From: Isohypsibius dastychi
Taxonomy: Eukaryota > Tardigrada > Eutardigrada > Parachela > Isohypsibiidae
Reading direction: 5' to 3'
Length of the DNA: 12,144 nt
Assembly: GCA_034696485.1 (NCBI GenBank)
Contig: JAQIWT010001154.1
Coordinates: 1-12,144, forward strand
A program made the position numbers and the translations under genes. The notes beneath the pieces are model-generated. The model ran no database searches, had not been told where the DNA came from, and saw only the letters and a list, made by a program, of their open reading frames with translations. Positions 1 to 8,889 of the stretch are shown in pieces. Position 1 is the stretch's first letter. The number at the start of each line of letters is the position of its first letter.

Positions 1-483
1 AATACCATATTTCTTTCCAAGTTCTCATTTCTGTGTTTTTTCGTTTATATGTGTTAAGATGATCTTATTCCAACGAACAATTAACCGGGGAATGACGTAG
101 AAAAGGCATGACCAGTCTCATCCATTAAATACCCATTGAAAATTTTCTGTTAGCACACAAGAAAAAAATTCTCTAAAAATTTTCTACCGGCCCGCCGGGT
201 GGTTTTTCGCGAAGGTTTGAAACGGCGATCAACATTTTTTTTATAAGTGGCCTTAGTGGATATTGAACTGAACTATGGTAGTCGAAGCGAGCAACCAGGG
301 CGTGGAATACCGAAATCATGACTTGACCTTGAATTGGATGTCATATTTGACTGCCCCCACCCCCTAGGTACACAGTCAATGGCGTACGAAGAAACATCGG
401 CCAAAGGGGGCACCGAAGGAGTTGCGCCCTCCCTCCACGCTAGTGGAATAAGTTGTTTGTTTTCGTTTGCTTTTGGAAAATCT
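1..483. other. Upstream non-coding region
   Basis: No open frame with coding character or usable splice sites was found here on either strand. The first 250 bases are AT-rich with several A or T runs. A short GC-rich patch near 187-203 contains an imperfect inverted repeat, and a C-rich run lies near 354-366. The stretch most likely holds distal regulatory sequence of the PRDM-type gene that starts at 771, or the end of an intergenic spacer. No function can be read from it. Confidence 0.5.
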
Positions 484-760
484 TCAGTTCTTGAGAGTTC
501 TCGTTGTTAAGATCGCCTAAATATGCGGTTAATAATAACGTGCTTTAATTTTTTGTCAGCTGGCGAGTCTCCGTAAATTGCGACCTCCATTTGCTCCTGC
601 TCTTGTATTCTTCAGATAGATAGCGATCTGTAGGTAAACCGAACCAAAACATTCCATCCAATTTCAACTCTCATTCTGTTGTTGGCTTGGTTGATTTTCA
701 TTCTTTGCAGCACACTTGTTTTTCATCAGGGTAATTTGATTTTTTTGTGTTTCACACCAG
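484..760 (+). promoter_or_regulatory. Candidate start site and 5' UTR with leader intron (PRDM gene)
   Basis: TCAGTT at 484-489 matches the arthropod initiator consensus (TCAGTY), so transcription could begin near 486. A donor-like CTGTAG/GTAAAC has its GT at 634. Two good acceptors follow: a pyrimidine-rich one ending at 710 (TTCTTTGCAG) and one ending at 760 (TTCACACCAG). Either would give a leader intron of 77 or 127 nt, within the size range of introns in this window. No ATG lies between 711 and 771, so 771 is the first ATG after either acceptor. No TATA box was found at the right spacing. The sites are seen in the sequence; their use is inferred. Confidence 0.3.
523..576 (+). other. Candidate upstream ORF (17 codons) in the PRDM leader
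   Basis: An ATG at 523 opens a 17-codon frame that ends at TAA 574-576. It lies in the inferred first, untranslated exon of the PRDM-type gene, upstream of the proposed donor at 634. If transcription begins near 486, this would be the first ATG of the mRNA and could lower initiation at 771. The -3 base is T, so the context is weak and many ribosomes could scan past it. The peptide resembles nothing I recognise. Confidence 0.25.
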
Positions 761-770
761 GGCCAGAGCA

Positions 771-3700
771 ATGGCGTGCCAATCCAGAAGATCGACTCTC
801 CGCTGCATCCCACCGAAACCCGCGACAACGATTCTCAGCAGCAGAAATTCGAATAACAACGCCAACTTACTATCGCCGGTTATACCTGTTCCTACTCCAG
901 CTATGCTGGAATCGGAACAACCGATTTGTATGACCAGTCCTCGCACATGCACAATCAGATGGCTAACGTTTGTATTTTTGTTTGATTTTAGTTTGCTCAT
1001 CATGCGATCAGATTCTAGACGGTCCATGCGTTCGCCATTCCTCGAAGCATATTATGGACATACCACCACTTCCGCTGGCTATAAGTTCACTTCCAGATGA
1101 ACTGGCTTTGCGGAGCGTAACGCTTTCACGAAATGGTAAGTCACAATTTTTTCGTGATATTTTATGTACATTTGTATTTTGTTTTGCGCAGCACCAACGA
1201 ATGCTGTGTTTGCAAGAGTAATCATACCGCAGTCCACTATATTCGGTCCGCTGGTTTCTCCCTTGGGAAACGAGAATCAGTTTACACCTGCTGCCTTTGC
1301 TGTTCTGACTCCGTGCCGCTGGATGGGTTGTTCACTGGAATCGGATCATACCTGCAACTGGATGAAATTTGTTCGTCTTGCATCGAATAAAAAGGAGCAA
1401 AATCTCCTCGCATATCAGCAGAATGGCGGAATTTATTTTTCGGCTCTCAATGACATTCAGCCGAATGACGAGCTGAAAGTGTGGTATTGCCACAATTATG
1501 CTGCGCTGCTGGGGAAGCCGAGTTTGAGTCACGAAGGTATGGTGAACTTTCCAGGGAACAAATCAGAATCCTAGTTCAGTCATCTTTATAGAACCGGAAT
1601 CCATCAATGAAAAAATTACTGAAAAGGTCATTACTGAAAAGGTCATTACTGATGGCGTTTTGGATTCCGACGCGGACCCTGAGTTTGAGGTTGATGCCGA
1701 AGATTCTGAAATCGATTCCGAGGTTTCGCAAGAATCGAAAGTGCTGACGCGGAAGCCAGTAAAGACTGCGCGAACCTCATCACAAATTTCACGGATAGTT
1801 AGTGGAAAGAAAAGACTGCCGTTCAGCTACCAATGCGAGCAATGCTACGGGCAATTCCAGCGAGAAGTCAACTTGGAAATCCACATGTACGCTCATCAAG
1901 ACGAAATACCGGACGAGTTTCCGGATCACATAAGCGAGAGATGTATAGGATGTGGATTGAAATTCACCGCGTCGACCTTTCCCGAGTTGGTCTCTCACAT
2001 GAACAAGCACCTTCGCAAGGGACAGGTTTTCAAAACTTGCGAAGAATGCGGGAAAAAGTTTGATCGTAACCGGAAACTTGTACGTCACATCCATAATGTC
2101 CACGTGGAAGGTTTGGAGGAATCAGAGCCGCTACGAAGGAGATCGCGAAACTCGCCACAAAAATCACCGATGAAGCTGGTAAAGAAACGAATGCCATTCA
2201 GCCACCAATGCCAGCAATGCAATGGCCGGTTTCAACGGAAAGACAGCTTGGAAGTCCACATGTACGCTCATGAAGACAAAGTTCGGCGCCAGTTTCCGCA
2301 TCATATTAGCGAGATATGTGGAAGATGCAAATTCAGAGCCTCGACATTTCCCGAGCTGGTTTCTCACATGGACGAACACCGTCGTCGTCGACACGTTTTC
2401 AAAACTTGCGCACATTGCGAGGAAAAGTTCTATCATACTAGGAAACTTGAGCGTCACTTGCTACGCGTTCATGGAAAAGGTCTTGAAAAAACGCAGGCGG
2501 AAAATCCAAGTCTTCCTCTGGAATACGACGCCGGTAAGAAACATAGCCAGCTGTATTTAGTGATACCTTCCGTTAAATACAGTAGGATCTGACACTTGTC
2601 GCAAAAACATGCAGTCGGTTTTAGTCAGATAGAGTGCGCTTAGAAAGTTGGAAGTACATTCTGAGATTTTTTCAGCGGCATAGCTGTCCATAAAGAACAA
2701 ATTATTTTTTCGGAAATGGCACTACTTTTCTGTGCAAGCACTTGTGCATGTCGCCATCGTAGAAAGTGTCCTTTTCAAGAAATCACATCTTTTTACGAAT
2801 GTGGGCTCCGCCATCGGAAAAATCTCGAAATGTCCTTAAAGCACGCTCTATATGATGAGACTGATGGCATATTTTTACAATTTTAATCTGTTTGTTAGAA
2901 ACGGGCAGACTTCATTTCTTGCCATGTGTACTGTAAGTTGTATGCTTGACCGGGCGGTTTGATTTGATAAGGCTCAGATCCTACATAGCGTACTTTGAAC
3001 ATTTATAGAAAACGTCGGTTTTTTTCCTCATCACAGCCAGAAATTTTCATAAGTCATTCCGAAATTGGTTACAGATGGTGAGCGAAAACGAGATACGTCG
3101 GAACATTCTGGTGGAATTTTCGATTTGGACTACGAGAAGTCCCAGGTTGGCTCAGAGTTCGAGGTTGATGCCGAAGTTTCGGAAATCGATGGTTCCGACG
3201 AATCGAAAAAGCTGACACACAGAACGCCTGACTCGTCAAAGAAACCTCGGAAGGTCAAGCGAAGAGCAAGTGAACCCTACTGGCATCAGTGTCAGCAGTG
3301 TTATGGGCAGTTCCAACGAGAAGACAACTTGGAGATCCACAAGTTCGCTCATCAAGACGTACTACCAAAAGAATTTCCTGATGATATTAGCGAGGAATGT
3401 TCGAGGTGCATATTCACCGCGTCAACGTTTCCCGAGCTGGTCTCTCACATGGACAAACACCTTCGTCCGGGACATGCTGTCAAAGCAAAAAGCAATCGAA
3501 ACGAAATGAAGTGCTTCGAATGCTCTACAGTTTATCGGGGTTTGGAGATTTTCAAGATTCATTGTGTCGCTCATGGGCGGACTATGCCGGAAGTGTACAT
3601 TACTAGACCTGTTTGCCCGAGTTGCAAAGAAGAATGTTCCTCACCGGAAGCGTTGAGAGAGCATGTCGAAACTCATGCCAGGAAACTACCCGTGTACAAC

Positions 3701-4861
3701 TGCCAATTTTGCGAGGATCAGTTTAACCATAATTATGAGCTGAGGAACCATTGTAGAAAGAAACACAAGGATTTACTTGGACAGTTAAAGTATACCAACC
3801 CGGAGAGAGGAAATGGAAATACTGTCATTACTGAAGGCGGCTTTCCATGTCCGACGTGTGGTGAGCGGTTCGCAAGCTACAATACTCGTAGAACTCACGA
3901 AACGGTAATCAACTCGGTTCATTGTTAATCCCATGATGTTTTTGATGTGCTCATTGTAGGTTCATCTATATTTCGACGGAAATTATCCATGTCAAGTATG
4001 TCTGAAGACATTCGACTCGAAGAAGACTTACGTGAATCACATTCCTGAACATAACGTTGATGGAGCCTATCCATGTCGCTTCTGCGATAAAGTCTTCCCT
4101 GGTTTTCAAAAGTTGCGCATTCACATGATGAGGTTTCACACGGGGAAGTTGTTGAAATGCGAGATTTGTGGATATTCGACCCGAAGACCCTATAGGTTGA
4201 ACAGGCATATGCTTATTCATACTGATGTAAGGTTCATACTCCCTGACGGCCTGAGTGAGGATTTCACACTTTTGTTTTGTAGAAATTTGATTTCAAATGC
4301 AAAGAATGTCCGCGGGAGTTCAAGGAAGCGATTGCGTTGAGGAACCACATTGAAGCTTATCACAATCCGGATAAACCAACGAAGAATAAGATCACTAGCA
4401 ATCGACTGTCAGGAAGGAATTCGTCTAGCGACTACATGAACTATGTCTTTAAATGCCTTGATTGCAAACTGGGGTTTACGGCGCAGAGGCACCTCATTCG
4501 GCATCTGTCGGATTTTCATCCGGATAAATCCCTTTACTCTATTCCTGAACTGAATCTGCCGGTTACCAAAGCGGTCAAGTACGAATGTTCAGTCTGCAAG
4601 AAAGTATTCATATCTGATGAGCGAAGGGCGACTCATATACAAAGCGTCCATCCGGAAATCGTGACTGTTGTCGTGAGTGGAGAAGCGAATTGCAACCCAG
4701 AGTTTGTGCTTCCACCTCAGCGGGATGTTGATTTTATGATTTATTGGTGTCCTTTGTGTGATCTACGGTTCACCAGTCCTGCCGCGCTTTTACATCATGC
4801 CGGATTGAAACATCCGGGCACTAGCCTGGATGTGGGAAATATCACGAGGAGTGACCAATGA
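771..4861 (+). CDS. PR/SET-domain, 19-finger C2H2 zinc-finger protein (PRDM10/15-like)
   Basis: Seven exons splice in phase: 771-927, 992-1135, 1192-1536, 1592-2533, 3075-3904, 3960-4226 and 4283-4861, giving about 1087 residues. Residues 1-53 are Ser/Pro-rich. A cysteine cluster (CSSC at 54-57) precedes a PR/SET domain at about 77-210, with motifs FGP (118-120), NWMKFVR (156-162), EQNLLAY (169-175) and ELKVWY (194-199). This block resembles the PR domain of vertebrate PRDM10 and PRDM15. An acidic segment follows, then 19 C2H2 fingers from about 295 to 1075. Finger 12 is completed across the phase-0 junction 3904/3960, which supports the model. It is probably a nuclear DNA-binding transcription regulator. 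PR domains often lack measurable methyltransferase activity, and activity cannot be judged here. ATG 771 is chosen because it is the first ATG after either leader acceptor and has G at -3 and G at +4. The N-terminal exon is the least certain part. Confidence 0.85.
1621..1650 (+). repeat. Perfect 15-bp tandem duplication (EKVIT x2)
   Basis: GAAAAGGTCATTACT occurs twice back to back (1621-1635 and 1636-1650). A third, shortened relative lies just before it at 1609-1620. In frame it encodes EKVIT-EKVIT, just after the 55-nt intron and between the PR domain and the acidic segment of the PRDM-type protein. It is a young in-frame tandem duplication in a linker and may vary in copy number between alleles. 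Confidence 0.8.
2534..3074 (+). other. Long intron 4 of the PRDM gene
   Basis: This is the only long internal intron of the gene (541 nt against 55-64 for the other five). It runs from a GTAAGA donor at 2534 to a TTACAG acceptor ending at 3074 and has phase 1: the last G of exon 4 joins AT of exon 5 to make an Asp codon. It lies between the second and third copies of the repeated finger module, so it may mark a duplication boundary. It contains a 73-codon open stretch (2665-2883) with weak zinc-finger resemblance, listed separately. Confidence 0.8.
2665..2886 (+). pseudogene. Possible relic of a zinc-finger segment in intron 4
   Basis: A frame open for 73 codons, ending at TAA 2884-2886, lies in the intron directly between repeated finger modules. 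Its later part reads FYECGLRHRKNLEM and then HALYDE. This loosely echoes the first finger of the repeated module, where NLEI is followed by a YAHQDE-like stretch. The expected second Cys and paired His spacing are absent, so it is not a working finger. A good acceptor (TTTTTTCAG, ending 2674) precedes it, but joining exon 4 there would hit TAG immediately in the resulting frame. It is best read as a decayed duplicate or as chance similarity. Confidence 0.2.
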
Positions 4862-4918
4862 GTTTTGTTTCCGTTTGTTTTCCATTGACCTTTTGCTCAG
4901 TTCGGATTTTTAAAAAGC

Positions 4919-4924
4919 ATTAAA
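4919..4924 (+). terminator. ATTAAA poly(A) signal, PRDM gene
   Basis: ATTAAA lies 58 nt after the TGA stop of the PRDM-type gene and is the first common polyadenylation hexamer downstream on this strand. It would give a very short 3' UTR of about 75-85 nt. Confidence 0.4.
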
Positions 4925-4938
4925 ATTTGGCGATTTAC

Positions 4939-4944
4939 TTTATT
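4939..4944 (-). terminator. AATAAA poly(A) signal, J-domain gene
   Basis: The minus strand reads AATAAA here, about 250 nt past the stop codon of the converging J-domain gene (stop at 5197-5195). Cleavage 10-30 nt further on would fall near 4910-4930, within the inferred 3' end of the PRDM mRNA, so the two 3' UTRs may overlap tail to tail. Confidence 0.4.
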
Positions 4945-5194
4945 CCCTCGATTCGATTGTCAGCATTTACAGATCAAGATTTGATATAGATTTTGTGATC
5001 TGATCACCCTTTTACAAGAGCTTAACGGACTATCCATTCACACAAAATTCACGTCTGACAATGTAAGTTATGCAAGTAAATTAGGAAAAGTATCATGGAA
5101 GTTTCGGGAATTGTTTCGAAAGATAGAAAAAAAGAAAAACATGGAAGATCAGGTGATGCATTCGTCATCTCTGACCTGCAGTGCAGTGATGTCA

Positions 5195-6387
5195 TCATTT
5201 CAAATCAACCGTCAACTGGAGTTTGCCGAAATGATAATAATGATCCTCGTACTTTGATATTTCCCCTCCTCTCTCAATCCTGACGCGGCTTTTCGTCCAA
5301 GCATCGTCGTCTTTGCACACTGACAAGATGACAGTCTTCTTTCGCTCTTCCTTGAAAAGCAGACTACTTGGCTGAAAATTTTCGTTGTTGGTATCATAGA
5401 CCACTGAATCGTCGATTTTGATGATTTTCTTCGAGAGTACCCATTTGTTTGCAATTTTGTCCAAGTCGAATTCCTTTGTTGTCAAGCGAATTTTTTTTAG
5501 TGCTGCATTTTTCTCCTGTACTTCAACTGTCATCTCTTCGTATTCCCAGTCCAGTTCTTCAAGTTCTCGCAGCAGCTTTTCGGACGATAATGAAAGTTGG
5601 ACCGACGTTTCTGGTTCAGCGTGAATCTTGGAACTAAATTTACTAGAATTCCAAAGTAACGGCATCGAGATCAACACCGGGACGGCAACAAAAGCAATCA
5701 CAAAACGGATGAGATATGACCACTCTTCTGGTCTCCAGAGTTTCGATTGCGGAGGTTTGCGATCCGCATTCTGATTTGTTTTTGCATCCGACTTTGACTC
5801 CACATCAGAATGTGATTCTTCCTCTTGGTCAGATTCTGGCTGTGGTGGTGGTGGTGGTGCTTCTTCGTGTGGCCTTTCTGGTGGTCTCCAGAATGGTTCA
5901 AATTCGCCACGTTCGCGTTTTGTGATGATTGTTAAGCACAAGTCCTTGGCCTGATTAATCAGCTGTGATCTCTCTGTGCAATAAGCAATAATTTCTGGTC
6001 CATGCTCCATGTTCCGATCAGGATGATATTGTAGCAGCAATTTGTTGGCTGTTCGTCCGACCATTTCCGCATCAGCCTCTCGAGGCAGCCCCAAAAAATC
6101 AAATGGGTTTTGTTGCTGTGCCATTTTGGCAAGAACTAACCCAATGAAATAAGAGAAACGTTCATACACCCAGCGCACGCCGTGAACAACAATGTACTGT
6201 ATTACAACAATTCATTCCGGTAGCGGTATCCATCCTCGTTGGATATTATTGAACGATTGTTTGTCATATGATTCATCTTACCGGAAAGCATAAAATGAGC
6301 ACAGAAGACCTTTGCGCCGATTATCACCACTTTCCTGCGATGATTTGAGTACAGTTGAGGACCAACCAGTGATAGCGGTATCGTCAT
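5195..6387 (-). CDS. J-domain (DnaJ/Hsp40-type) membrane protein
   Basis: The main exon (6135-5195) encodes a J domain with its HPD tripeptide (YHPDRN), then a Pro-rich and acidic linker, one transmembrane segment (VIAFVAVPVLISMPLLW region), a probable coiled coil (LLRELEELDWEYEEM) and a charged C-terminal tail. J domains stimulate Hsp70 ATPase, so this is probably an Hsp70 co-chaperone anchored in an internal membrane. The start is open. ATG 6124 has a strong context (A at -3, G at +4) and gives 309 aa. Alternatively exon 6387-6282, with a G/GTAAGA donor, joins 6135 across a 146-nt intron exactly in frame (phase 1), giving 348 aa with a basic, then hydrophobic N-terminal extension that could be a targeting sequence. 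The longer apparent frame to 6178 starts with GTG and is not used. I do not recognise the subfamily. It is convergent with the PRDM gene. Confidence 0.8.
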
Positions 6388-6752
6388 TGAAGTTTTCCTG
6401 ATCTTGAGGATTTGAAGTTAGCCTTGACCTTTCGTAGTCCACTCTTGTTTTACAAACATTCCAAATTCAAAACTCACTCAGATCAACTGGCTTGAGATTG
6501 AAAACGCGTAGAATGGCTGGTCACTTGCTCAAACAGTATTCTCACTTGTAAGCTCTATTTTGCTTGTTCTCCGCTGACCTTTTTCTCAAATTTCACGTTT
6601 GTCAAGAAAGAAGCCAGCTTTTCGATGGGGGTGTGTGAGGACCCATACCGTACAGAGATAAGATAGTTCATTTTACTAGTGCAAGATTTTTCAACATCCC
6701 GGGTGGTTTTTATAAATGGAAAATAATAGATAGCTGTGTCTTGACGAAAAGA
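6388..6752. other. Spacer between J-domain and 12-WAP genes
   Basis: About 365 nt with no coding signal. Both flanking genes are on the minus strand, so the right part is the 3' UTR of the WAP gene and the left part should hold the promoter and leader of the J-domain gene. A variant poly(A) hexamer (TATAAA on the minus strand, 6714-6709) lies about 39 nt beyond the WAP stop. I see no TATA or initiator match that I would trust for the J-domain gene. Confidence 0.5.
6709..6714 (-). terminator. Variant poly(A) signal (TATAAA), 12-WAP gene
   Basis: The minus strand reads TATAAA about 39 nt after the TAA stop of the 12-WAP gene. It is a known but weaker variant of AATAAA. No canonical AATAAA was found in the following 300 nt, so this is the best candidate. 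Confidence 0.25.
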
Positions 6753-8851
6753 TTACAGGGCTTTCCACCACTCAGGGAATTCGTCACCAGGCTGCATGCA
6801 AACTGTTCCACCGCTGCATGAGGTCTGGCAGCACTTCATGTCATCTTCGCAGTCATGATCAGCTTGGCAATCATGCGTGCACATCTTCAGGTCTTCCGGC
6901 ATTGGGCAGAAGCCCGGTTTGGCCCAATGCGGGCCCGGTCTTTTGGAAGGCTTCTTTGTTGTGGTCGTCGCATAAACCGGTTTTCTCGTCGCTGGTGACT
7001 GACAAGTGTGACCACATCCATTCGAGCAGCACAGCTCATCGTCTCCACAGTCGCTATCATCACTACATTCCTCAACGCAGGGACCCACTGTCCCCGGTGG
7101 AACAACTGGACATCTGCCCGGTTTCGCGGTCGGTTTGGGTCGGTTACCCATGACCACCGTGCAACTTGAGCAACACCCAGACTGGCAACATCTCTGACCA
7201 GCGGGGCAGTCCTCGTCCTCGCATGCTAGACAAAGTACGGCTGCGCATTCTTCGGGGTCGAACGGTAATCCTAGTGGGCACTTGCCCGGCTTCGGTGCAC
7301 TCGCCGGTTGCTGGCAGGTCTGACCACATCCGTTCGAGCAACACTTTAAGCTACCTGCGCAGTCTTCGTCACCGCTGCATTCTAGGATGCAGGTTCCAAC
7401 GGTCCCTGGTGGTAAAACTGGACACTGACCGGGTTTCACCACCGGTTCTGGTATGACCTTTACGCAGTCTTTGCAACAACCCACGGAACAGCATTTCTCA
7501 TTTTCGGCACACGACCCGTCGTGAACACATGCATCAGGTCGACAGTCCACCAAGTCACAGTTCATTGGTGGTCGTACTAGAGGACAGCTTCCCGGTCTTA
7601 CCACTGGTTTAGTAAGTGGGGGAAGTGGTGAGCCTAATGGTTTGACGCAGCGGTCACAACACCCGTCCCGGCAACAGATTTGGTTTCCAGCACAGTCTTC
7701 GTCGCGACATGGTGCGCACAGCACTAATGCGCATTCCTCGGGGTCAAACGGTCGACCTGCAGGGCAGCTGCCAGGCTTGGCTATAGGGCTCATGCAGTGG
7801 CGATGACATGCAGGTGAGCAGCACTTCGCATCACCCTCACACTCCGCGTCGGTTTCACATTCAACCAGGCAAATGGTTGACTCATCTGGCGTTGGACGGG
7901 GACAGAATCCTGGTTTCGAGATCGGAGTGAAACCTCTGCATTTCTTGCAGCAACCATCGGAACAACACTTCTGACCAGAAGGGCATGAGTTATCCCCCTT
8001 ACATTCGTCTTTACAAGGACGACATTTTTTGTGACCCAGAAGTGGTTTAATGATCGGACACGAAATGGGCGGTATAGTGGAAGTGACCTTTGGTGGTTCT
8101 ACACAGTTGCTGCAGCAGTTGTTGACTTTGCAGCAAATTCGCCCATTTGAACATGTGTCAGGACCACATTGTGCACACCTGACAAGTGAACAGTCGAGCA
8201 GCGGACCCGGTAGTATGGGAGGACAGTTGTCTGATTGTGGGATTTCAGCAGGTTCTTCAGGGTCCAAGCACAGAAGCTCACATCCTCTAGAACAACACTT
8301 CTGCTTTCCACGACAATCTGAGTCGTCGCTGCAACGGGCGATACATGGACCGATGGTATCTGGTGGGAACGATGGACACTGTCCCGATTTCACGGCTGCT
8401 GGCTTTGTACACTTTTGGCAGCAGCCGTCACTGCAACATTTCTGACCAACTCTGCAGTATTGATCGCCTTGACATTGCGACTTGCACAGCTTCTGATCAC
8501 AAAGTCCTTTTTTGGGTATCACGGCAGGACATATTCCGGGCTTCTCACTCCCAGACGATGCATCAATGCAATGCCGGCAGCAACCTTGCTGGCAGCATAC
8601 CTGATCTGGTTCACACTCGTGATCTGACTCGCAGGTGAAGAGACATAAGACTTCGGTGCAGTTCAGGGGATGCAACGGTGGAGCCAAGAGCGGACATCCT
8701 GCCTGCTCGGGAGATTCAGCACCTGGTTAAAACGAATAAATGCTGTCAAACCAGCAGCGTCAGAACGGCTAAGCTAACCTGCTGACGACAGTACCCCGAT
8801 GATAGTAAACGCAACTAATGCAACAAACGATTTTTTCAGCATTTTTCTCAT
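6753..8851 (-). CDS. Secreted 12-domain WAP (four-disulfide core) protein
   Basis: Two exons, 8851-8779 and 8722-6753, join across a 56-nt phase-1 intron to give 680 residues. Exon 1 encodes a signal peptide: basic MRKMLKK, a hydrophobic core, then SSAG. The mature protein is twelve WAP domains at about 33-79, 85-132, 136-179, 188-234, 244-288, 294-337, 340-386, 400-447, 454-497, 502-548, 558-601 and 626-669. Most open with KPGxCP and contain the KCC core. Domains 3, 6, 9, 11 and 12 have the canonical eight cysteines; the others have ten (extra Cys in mid-domain and CC near the end). A Thr/Lys/Pro-rich linker precedes the last domain, and the protein ends WWKAL. WAP proteins are extracellular serine-protease inhibitors or antimicrobials; which applies here cannot be read. 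Domains 7 and 10 share FDPEECAxVLC, and domains 9 and 11 share PPGTVGxC, showing internal duplication. Confidence 0.9.
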
Positions 8852-8889
8852 TGCTGAACACACCGATGTTGTTGGAACTTGGATGGGGG

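Larger units (their letters stand above)
1681..3481 (+). repeat. Triplicated zinc-finger module inside the PRDM gene
   Basis: A finger module is present three times: copy 1 at 1819-2118 (residues about 292-391), copy 2 at 2194-2487 (417-514), and a partial copy 3 at 3275-3481 (597-665). Each copy starts with a QCxQC finger, continues with a finger carrying ASTFPELVSHM, and in copies 1 and 2 ends with an FKTC finger. Copy 3 keeps only the first two fingers before diverging. Copies 1 and 3 are also preceded by near-identical acidic segments: EFEVDAEDSEID at 1681-1716 and EFEVDAEVSEID at 3155-3190. The second finger of copy 1 has two extra residues between its second Cys and first His. The pattern implies repeated segmental duplication, one copy spanning the acidic segment as well. 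Confidence 0.85.

Noticed and set aside
731-760. A 30-nt GT-AG interval as an intron
   Set aside because: Too short for spliceosomal removal in arthropods; the other introns here are at least 55 nt. The acceptor at 760 or 710 is better paired with the donor at 634.
761-985. A different frame over the first PRDM exon, with residues such as SYSSYAGIGTT, as the true N-terminus
   Set aside because: It contains an in-frame TAA near 854-856, and reaching exon 2 in phase would need an intron of about 20 nt. The frame with ATG 771 and a 64-nt intron (928-991) is open and joins in phase.
5095-5283. Plus-strand 62-codon frame between the converging genes
   Set aside because: It overlaps the C-terminus of the J-domain gene antisense, lacks splice or family support, and reads as chance.
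6125-6178. J-domain protein starting at 6178
   Set aside because: That position is a GTG, not an ATG, and most of this stretch is the proposed intron upstream of the J-domain exon.
187-6715. Shared CCGGGTGGTTTTT-like string near 190-208 and 6698-6711 as a dispersed repeat
   Set aside because: Only about 12 bases agree and the flanks do not, so chance is sufficient.
6818-8638. Several long plus-strand frames opposite the WAP genes
   Set aside because: They are antisense shadows of a cysteine-rich coding strand, whose TGC/TGT codons give few stops on the other strand. None has a signal or a family match.
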